Source: Athripsodes cinereus (taxonomy: Eukaryota > Arthropoda > Insecta > Trichoptera > Leptoceridae). From it: DNA of 64,000 nucleotides. The notes beneath the pieces were generated by a model that worked only from the letters and a program-made list of their open reading frames with translations, had not been told where the DNA came from and did no database searches. This document shows positions 57,419 to 64,000 of this stretch, one piece after another (positions within the stretch are counted from its first letter, which is position 1; every line of letters begins with the position of its first letter). The position numbers were made by a program, and so were the translations under genes. The DNA lies in assembly GCA_947579605.1 (NCBI GenBank), contig OX388324.1, positions 20,157,746 to 20,221,745 of the forward strand, read 5' to 3'.

Positions 57419-57472
57419 AAACAATATTTCGACTAATGACAGTAATAAACAATATTTCAACTAATGACAGTA
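57419..57472. repeat. Short tandem duplication inside the hAT element
   Basis: Two copies of a ~27-base unit 'aacaatatttcgactaatga..cagta', differing at one or two bases. Confidence 0.85.
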
Positions 57473-57843
57473 CCTACCTACGCAAGTAAGAAATAAATAA
57501 ATTTTGAAATAATATCAAAAAAAAAATTATCAAGATTTTCATCTGTATCCCCTAATTGAATGACATTGAACCTCAATAATATATTGGCGTTCACATGAAT
57601 GTTGTATCTCAATAAGCACATTTCATTTTACCGCTATTGGATAAATTTACGCAATACACAACTTCAATCCATTAAAGATAACTCAATAAAAATGACTCGA
57701 CCGAAGCCGTATACACAAATAATAAAACATAGTATTATTGGCTTTTGCACTAACACATACGAACCTTTCCTAGAGGCACAGCATCTGGCGTACAAATGTA
57801 TTGTACCACTACACTTGCATATACACTAGTATTGAACACTTGT

Positions 57844-57895
57844 ATTAAGTACGTTAATAGTTTTTGTGCACAACACAAATACTTTTAACGTACTT
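57844..57895. repeat. Inverted repeat inside the hAT element
   Basis: 'aagtacgttaatagtttttg' and 'aaatacttttaacgtactt' are near reverse complements around a short loop 'cacaa'. Confidence 0.75.
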
Positions 57896-58266
57896 TCCCT
57901 ACGTGTGACAGATAACATAAAAGCTACATATGATGCTAGGAGGTGGAAATAGGACAGAATTATTTTCTCGGGTCATACGAATTTATCCGTATTGTAAACA
58001 TTGAAGTGAAGTTTGCAAAAGGTTTGCTAACGTTTAGCGCGAGATTTGAATCAAGGTTAATTTACTTTATACCGTTTATAGGTACATCTAGAGTTTCTAT
58101 GTTAGCAATTGACCTGAAGTTTGCAATAGATTAGCTTACGTTTAGCGGAAGATTCAAACTAATTTAAACTTACTTCGTCGTTGTTTTAGATACTTTCTCT
58201 CGTAAATTATAGATTTATTCCCTAGGCATGCGTTGCTTTTTTGCATGTATGGAAGGCACGCCACTG

Positions 58267-58274
58267 ATATATAG
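58267..58274. repeat. hAT target-site duplication, right (ATATATAG)
   Basis: ATATATAG, identical to 56239-56246. Confidence 0.85.
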
Positions 58275-58466
58275 TTATTCCACTATTGACTTTATTTATT
58301 TTTGCGAGCCGGCTTTCAAGAGCTTCCGCTCTCATCGTCAGGCAAAAGTAAAGTCACTTTACTTTTGCCTGACGATTAGAGCGGAAGCTCTTGAAAGCCG
58401 GCTCGGAAAAATAAATAAAGTCAATAGTGGAATAACTATATATTGTGTTTCATTTCATAAATTATA
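58267..58466. repeat. Long palindrome carrying two inverted hairpin modules
   Basis: The centre is a single C at 58355. The arms 58267-58354 and 58356-58443 are reverse complements with two mismatches by eye. The right arm continues to 58466 and its counterpart is now at 56022-56046, on the far side of the insertions. Each arm holds the module GCCTGACGAT..AGAGCGGAAG plus CTCTTGAAAGCCGGC. Total arm length before the insertions was about 110 bases. It may be a foldback-type element, but no transposase or target duplication is known for it here. Confidence 0.85.
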
Positions 58467-59152
58467 TTACATATGCTAATATAATGGACAAAGGAAAGAA
58501 ATTTCGCTAATCTTTAACTGCAAAGATTTATTATAAATAAATATTTCACAACATACAAAATACATATTGATAAAGAAAATGATGAGTAAAAACATGGAAA
58601 TCATTGGAAAGATTCATAGAACTTCCATTGTATTGTATTACCAAATCCATATCAAACTTTCCAGCATAGTTGATCTGAACTTATTGTTTTCAGTAGATAA
58701 ACTTTTTCAATACAAAGAAAGAAGCTCCGATCAGAATTTGTTTTGATAGAAAAATAATATAAAAATATTTTATAATCCTCACACATGGTGAAATTTGCAA
58801 CTTGCATTGGATATCATTCAGATATATACATTAATATTAACAAGATATTTTTAAATGAACGATTTAACACATTATTCAAATGACATTATCTCTTCAATAT
58901 TTTGTTACAAGCTATTATTTGGCAGTCACGGCAAATCTGATAAATGAATATTGCTTGTTTCATATTTCTTCCAATTGGTAGATTATCAATAAAAATATTA
59001 TTCATACGTAGAAATCGAAAAAATCTGATTTAACTCAAAATACACAATTGATTATATTTATTATGCGTCTCTAAAATTTTAAATGATTAAAAGTTAATTT
59101 TTCGTCTGCAAGGTAACCTTTCGTCTAACCTTTTCATTAGCATGACTTAACT
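58467..59152. other. No gene seen
   Basis: AT-rich spacer. Confidence 0.5.
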
Positions 59153-59543
59153 ATGAATTTGACGAGAATATGACACAGATTCATCTTAAATATTCGGGGC
59201 TCGTTATGATACCTTACGCCTCTCAGATGCGTGAAAAAAAATAATTCGTATGTGCGCATTCTGAACAAACTTGATGGCAGATGAGTCAGATATTGGTCGT
59301 CGATCCAAACCAAACAAATGTGTATAAGTTGTAAAACACTTTCTTATATTTTTCTCACACAAAGAAGCAGAGAGTGTGGATAGCACATAGCGTGGGAGAT
59401 TGTTCCCATAGCTTTAATATATATGGTGGAAATTGGACACGAACTTGAGTTTGCTGTCTGTGAGAATTTTATTTATAGCATATTTATAGAAAAATATTTT
59501 GCTAAGTTAAACAATATTATAAATAAATTCTCGTCAAATTCAT
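59153..59543. mobile_element. 391-bp unit bounded by 17-bp perfect inverted repeats
   Basis: ATGAATTTGACGAGAAT at 59153-59169 and its exact reverse complement at 59527-59543. The interior is mixed, with a GC-richer patch (59190-59400) and a 60-codon minus-strand ORF without known motifs. MITE-like, but no clear target duplication. It ends a few bases before a LINE begins. Confidence 0.55.
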
Positions 59544-59555
59544 AATAATATGAAA

Positions 59556-60292
59556 ATTCCTTGCGCCTTGGCCTTCGTATCAACGCTGGTAAAACGGAGT
59601 ACATATGTAATAGTACATGCACAAGTACTCACACCCCACTAATGGTTGGTAATTCCCAAATATCTCAGGTTAGCAAATTCAGGTACCTGGGAGCAACCAT
59701 AACGCCAGAGGGTGATCTCCGGTCGGAATTACCAATCCGCATAGGAGCAGCTAGCGGGGCTTTCAACAACATGAACAAAGTTTGGAAGGCGTCTGGACTC
59801 AGCATCAGGACAAAATGTCGCTTGTTCAATGCGTGCATCATCCCAATCCTTCTATATGGCTGTGAGTCTTGGCACTTAACCAAGGCTCAGGAGCGGAAGA
59901 TACTAAGCTTTGAAAACAGGTGTCTTAGAAGGATTTTGGATGTCAAATGGTATGAACATGTTACAAATGATGCTGTGCGCCGGCGCACCCAGCAGAGACC
60001 TGTAATCTCCGTAATACAGGAGAGACAATGGTCCTGGCTGGGACATGTTTTGAGAATGCCTAATGATAGTTGGCCAAAAAGAGCACTGTTTTTCCGTCCG
60101 CAGGGGTTACGTCGGCCCGGGCGTCCCTCTTTCACAATACACCGTTCCTATGACAACGATATCAGAGCGCAAGGAATGTCGTGGAAAGAGGTGACGCAAT
60201 GGGCACAGAGACGCTCTGAATGGAGGAGGCTGGTTTCTGCCCTGTGCTCCCGAGAGGAGCGTTGAGGGCGATGATGATGATGATGATGAAAA
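59556..60292 (+). mobile_element. LINE 3' end, family G, with (GAT)n tail
   Basis: 5'-truncated non-LTR element. Its coding part starts abruptly at about 59556 and its 3' end is the stop codon followed by about ten bases and a GAT repeat (60270-60291). Three shorter copies of the same family lie at 39472-39648, 41205-41440 and 43205-43590, all sharing the (GAT)n tail, so the tail is part of the insertion mechanism. Confidence 0.9.
59561..60265 (+). pseudogene. LINE reverse transcriptase C-terminal fragment, family G
   Basis: 235 open codons lacking the catalytic part. They start LRLGLRINAGKTEYIC, the segment just after the RT YADD motif (normally 'GL.IN..KTK'). Then follow ISQVSKFRYLGATITPEGDL (FKYLG motif), ACIIPILLYGCESWHLTKAQ, FENRCLRRILDVKWYEHVTN, WSWLGHVLRMPND and GRPSFTIHRSYDN, with a final SEWRRLVSALCSREER. 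This layout is the C-terminal half of RTE/CR1-like LINE proteins. The first ATG/TTG is not a real start. No stop disrupts it, so this copy is young. Confidence 0.9.
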
Positions 60293-60984
60293 CAATATTA
60301 AGTATTATTTATGATAAACTCATAGGGCGTCGATGGATAAATACGTGTGCATCTGAAGTCATATCATAATTGCGCACTTGCCCACATCTGGTTTGATTTT
60401 TCATAAATTATATTCTAATGCAAAAAGGACAACTGATTTTATTTAATTTCCATACATTTTACAGACCATTATTTGCGTGTCATTTAAACTATAATTTTCA
60501 GTATAAATGATTCAGAAGGCTTGTATCATAGCTTAGCAGAATAAATTATAAGTTAAAACTTATAATATAATATTTTTGAACCATATACCTTTCGGGACAA
60601 TTTAAAAATAAAGAAAATTTGAAAAACCTACTCTATTCTAAGGACTTCATGAAAGTCTTTGAGAATACATTGGTTTAAAATATTTGCGTATTTAAAAACC
60701 TTTAATTCTTTCAAACAAGCTGTCAAAAATCATAACTTCTCATTGAATTTAGCATCTGACTTCTAAATCCTTTTCCCTTTCGCTTTGCATGTGCACGCTG
60801 CAATATGTTATACTTTTATTATTATCTGTCCGTAAGTAGGTACCTACATTGTTGCTTGCATGTGTTTTTTTTCTTTTCTTTACTTTACTTTGTATTGTAT
60901 TTTTATTTATTTTATGACTGTTGATATGTAAGGATGTATAAATGTATATGCATGTGTGTTTTTTTTATTTTAGTTACCGGATTA
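60293..60984. other. No gene seen
   Basis: AT-rich spacer. The last ~150 bases (60830-60984) may already belong to the LINE 3' UTR that follows. Confidence 0.45.
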
Positions 60985-61115
60985 GTTGGAAGACATCGCA
61001 TTTTAGCGATAAACTCGCCCTCTGAACATTGAATTGTATAACTGTTATTTTTATGAGACTAGTTTTTTTATGTAATTGTAACCAATGTACAGTGAAGAAT
61101 AAAATAAATAATAAA
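60985..61115 (+). mobile_element. LINE 3' UTR with AATAAA tail, family D
   Basis: 'gttggaagacatcgcatttt', 'gcgataaactcgccctctga', 'gtaaccaatgtacagtgaag', 'aataaaataaataata'. Closest relative is 41021-41157. Confidence 0.75.
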
Positions 61116-61369
61116 TTAATTTATTGATGGTATTTTAACAATAAATTAACCATTGCATAGCGACACACAATTATATAAATTTAACATATGAAACTACCAA
61201 TATAAGGCTTAGAAAAAACAACGTCACTCTATTTGGTAATTTCCTGTGTTTAATTTACATTATAATATAGTTAGTTAAAACAAAATAATCTTTCTTGTTT
61301 ATATTTATTTAAACATCTATGTTGGTAAGATTATTCGGAAATTGAAAACTTATAAAGTATTTTTTTTAT

Positions 61370-61990
61370 TTTTTATTTATTTATTATTCCAAATAGAGCA
61401 TACAAAATTAACATAAAAATCAATATAATGAAATATATTGCCCCACTAGATTAAAATCTGTTCTGGGGTAATACTAGAAAAAAAATACAAATATCAAAAT
61501 ACAATTTTTCAAATATGACTTAGAATACAATTCTTTCATGTAAACGTGAATAAGAGTAAAAATAATTCAAAATACATAATAAAATAGCATGTCATACGTC
61601 AAGTCATTTAGTATGTGCAAATAAGATTAATGTAAGAGTAAGTCAGTTATTGTATTATATTCGTCAGGTCTCTCTCAGACTCCCTTCTTCCCCTGTCCAT
61701 GAGCCATTTCGTCACCAATTTGTTTAAGTTTTTCCCACTTGGGGAAATAAATTTAGTAATATTTGGGATTATTCGATTAAACATTCTTGGCCCAAGGAAG
61801 GTGAGGAATCTCTGAGCAAAAGTCGTATGTGTAATAATTGGTTGCAATAGTCTTCCATTTCGTGTATTTGCTGAAAGCATGTGTTGTGGCATGTATGGAA
61901 TTGGATTTAGGTGTATGTGTTTAGTTATCGTCTTTATGTATAGTTGTCGTATGTCCAGTACAGAAAATTCTTTGAAAAGATTTCCATTGT
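61370..61990 (-). mobile_element. LINE 3' end, family H (coding end plus 3' UTR)
   Basis: On the minus strand the coding end (61647-61990) is followed by a ~270-base 3' UTR ending in TTATTTAT-rich sequence near 61372-61390. The 3' UTR is collinear with 42701-42985. Confidence 0.8.
61647..61900 (-). pseudogene. Jockey/CR1-like LINE C-terminal fragment
   Basis: The minus-strand frame reads MLSANTRNGRLLQPIITHTT, FAQRFLTFLGPRMFNRIIPN and ITKFISPSGKNLNKLVTKWL. This matches the C-terminal block of Jockey/CR1-like LINE proteins ('TR......P......Q.S....GP..WN.LP......S...FK..LK..L'). The RT region is not present upstream, where the sequence turns to stops beyond about 61990. Confidence 0.7.
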
Positions 61991-62866
61991 GACTTTATTA
62001 TTTAACATGAACTTTCAACAGGAACCGTAGGTTGAAAATATCGACTATATCTTTAATAGTATCAAAATTCAGAACTATACAGAGTTGTGTATAAAGATTT
62101 ATTCATTATACATATGTTAGATATTATATTATATGAATTTGTATGTAAGTGTTGGTAAGCCGGAAGTTGAAACTAAACAAAAGCGGAAATGTCAAACCGG
62201 AAGTCACAAACACACTTCCTTCATCTTATGATGAAACCGCAGAACACAATACAATACATGAAGGAGAATTATGTGAGTACGTCACAATCCCATATAATAC
62301 ATGGTATTATTATTAGATGTATGTAACGTGATAAAATATTAACGATGTATACATAATATTATATGAAAGCTTCTTTGTTTGAAGCTATGTCATTTATATT
62401 TTAAAGCTTGAGCAACGTTTAATCGAAACAAATTGTTACACACATGAGTGTTGCTCAATTTTATCATAAGCTTTACATTTAACGAGCTTTGAAATATTAT
62501 TGAACAAGCCTAAGGACAATATAAAGAGTTATATTTTAATTTAAAAGCTAGGTAGGTACCAACAAATTACTAACTTTTAATCAATACATGGAAGCTCTAG
62601 GCAGAATAGAATATTTTATTCCTTTCAGCTAATTTTTTTCAGTATCTCATAAAAAACAAGAGCCTATTCATGAAATATCATGCATAAGACTAATTATCTT
62701 CAATATTTTTACAGTGATGAGGCTTGTCATCGATCCTGTACATCTTTCATCGCTTATCGTTATATAAATCACGAAAGTGATAATCTACACGCCAATAACA
62801 TAGTTACAGTCATTATACTTGTTACTTTACTTATGTAAAAAAATATCTTTGAAATAAATTTAAAAA
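61991..62866. other. No gene seen
   Basis: AT-rich spacer. A short inverted pair TTGAGCAAC/GTTGCTCAA (62408, 62449) and a trace of SINE-B ('ttacagtgatgaggcttgtc' at 62712) are visible. Confidence 0.4.
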
Positions 62867-62985
62867 TGGTTCTTCTTCTTCTTCTTTCTGTGCCATGTCA
62901 GATCCCCCCGACGTTGGCGATCACTCCTGCGAAAACCTCCCTGTCCTGTGCTGCTCTGAACAGGTCATCCAAAAAAAAATGGTTA
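62867..62985 (-). pseudogene. RTE-type LINE C-terminal fragment
   Basis: The minus strand encodes DDLFRAAQDREVFAGVIANV, GG, then the stop and an AAG-rich tail (62868-62882). It matches 'ELFRLAQDREAYARVIADVG' of the copy at 31889-32095. Very short remnant. Confidence 0.75.
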
Positions 62986-63062
62986 GATGATCAATTATTT
63001 AGTGGCAATCTTTTTGCAATATTGTTGATTGCATCACTATTGTTGATTTTGTTTTGTAAATG

Positions 63063-63328
63063 ATTACTACTACTACTACTACTATACTATACCATCACGG
63101 CATATCCCACAAGTGGGGTAGCCAGCAGATCAGCTGCATGTAAGAAACATACAAACCGTCCTCTTCGTGCCAGTATAAAATCAAGACATTCAGGATGGGT
63201 GGCAAACCTCAACGCTGAATTTAAGATGCAAAATGTCTTATTTTTTTCGAACACCTGCCTTTTACAGGACACTCGAAAACTTACGCAGAAGAGTGGGAGA
63301 CCAATTCTTTACCGGGTGCTCCACGGGA
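63063..63328 (-). mobile_element. SINE-B copy, well preserved, (TAG)n tail
   Basis: Minus-strand full-length copy from CCCGTGGAGCACCCGG at 63328 to a TAG tail at 63063-63092. The 61-codon frame (63087-63272) is open, with a handful of amino-acid differences from the other two intact copies. Confidence 0.9.
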
Positions 63329-64000
63329 CAATTAATGATTTAAATGATTATGACATTAAATGAGATTAGGACATTAAATGATTATGTGCAAAAAAATACC
63401 ATACTAACTATTTACAGTACCAATATCCTTTTTTATTTTGACATATACGTATTAAGTATCAATATCAGTTATTAACTATTAAGTTCACCCATTGTTTTTT
63501 TTCTATACTTCAAATTAGATGAAAGTTTAGATGCTATGTTGTAACTTTTATTTAAATCTACATATGTACCTACAATCTACGTATATGTTATTAATATGTA
63601 ATTATATCTGTGGATATATGTGATTAATTATTGTGAAACAAGTAGTTTTGTTGTATTAATATACATAAATTAATTCACGTAACATTAATATATAGAACAT
63701 TTATTTTCTGTACATAATAATATAATATCACTATAATGATGCCTTTGATCTTGGATTATTACAACGTAATAACTGTTAATTTATTACAGTATGAAAGGTA
63801 ACTAGATATTATCATAATAATTAATATAACAATAATATAATTTATTATAAATAATATCATGTCTGGTGGTTTTAGGTAACTGATATGTTAATCGTTACAA
63901 GTCTGGAAGAGTTTAATGAACTTCAAAATTGTTTTAAATTTACTCAGTTCATTGTCTTGAAACTTAAACATTTCTAGGCAATGGAATAATTTAACCAGTA
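63329..64000. other. No gene seen
   Basis: AT-rich spacer to the window end. Confidence 0.5.

Larger units (their letters stand above)
56247..58266. mobile_element. Non-autonomous hAT element (2020 bp)
   Basis: The ends CAGTGGCGGGACTAGAC (56247) and, read inward from 58266, CAGTGGCGTGCCTTCC form short terminal inverted repeats with 8 identical bases and some further similarity, flanked by a perfect 8-bp duplication. Near the left end a ~55-base unit is repeated ('cttttac.ata.accgttttaatgac' around 56288 and 56467). Near the right end a ~115-base unit is repeated ('tgaagtttgcaa', 'acgtttagcg', at 58001 and 58115). These subterminal repeats are where hAT transposases bind. The interior is AT-rich with no transposase. 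An internal hairpin (57844-57895) is present. Confidence 0.85.

Noticed and set aside
58370..58410. Hammerhead ribozyme: the module contains CTGA[TC]GA, a stem-loop and GAAA, like the catalytic core
   Set aside because: Other copies have CAAAA in place of GAAA, an extra base follows CTGATGA, and in none of the copies checked is there an NUH cleavage triplet placed correctly between two stems. It is kept only as an unexplained hairpin module.

Overview
The window looks like repeat-rich, AT-rich intergenic or heterochromatic DNA from an animal, most likely an insect. The evidence is the dense mix of non-LTR retrotransposon (LINE) fragments of RTE, CR1/L2 and Jockey/R1 type, piggyBac and hAT DNA transposons, tRNA-derived SINEs, and frequent 'taggtacctac'-type words that are common in Lepidoptera and aphids. 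The order cannot be fixed from this alone. I found no convincing host protein-coding gene, no intact cellular tRNA or rRNA gene, no operon and no CRISPR array. Almost everything that can be named is a mobile element or a relic of one.

Layout. 1-4048 is a minus-strand, 5'-partial copy of a large, apparently non-coding repeat. It abuts a 2.5 kb RTE-like LINE (4049-6572) with a long intact reverse transcriptase ORF and a frameshifted endonuclease. From 6.5 to 37 kb there are scattered LINE tails, many copies of a (TAG)n-tailed SINE-like family (called SINE-B here), tRNA-derived SINEs (SINE-A and two other tRNA-like units), a hAT MITE with TIRs and an 8-bp TSD (15754-16043), a 46-bp palindrome (16499-16544), a piggyBac-related hairpin (22830-22968) and a tandem repeat of about 172 bp (29053-29405). 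A piggyBac remnant with TTAA duplications, matching TIRs and a recognisable transposase piece occupies 37764-38901. From 39 to 45 kb come four LINE families of tails and several inverted-repeat elements.

45326-53679 holds the most striking object. It is a 5.88 kb unit followed by a near-identical copy of its first 2.47 kb. The repeats start with TG, and a purine-rich tract lies directly before the second one, so it reads like a young LTR retrotransposon with very long LTRs and a non-coding interior (LARD-like). A recent tandem duplication is the alternative. The copy at 1-4048 is an older, inverted relative.

From 54 to 64 kb there is a Jockey/R1-type LINE C-terminus, then a nested structure: a long palindrome whose left arm was split by a SINE-B, which was followed by a 2.0 kb hAT element (56247-58266) with perfect 8-bp target duplications. 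After that come a 391-bp unit with 17-bp perfect inverted ends, further LINE tails and a SINE-B.

There is no pathway in which these elements act together. The useful information is the insertion history: which element landed in which, and the shared hairpin module that recurs at about eight sites.
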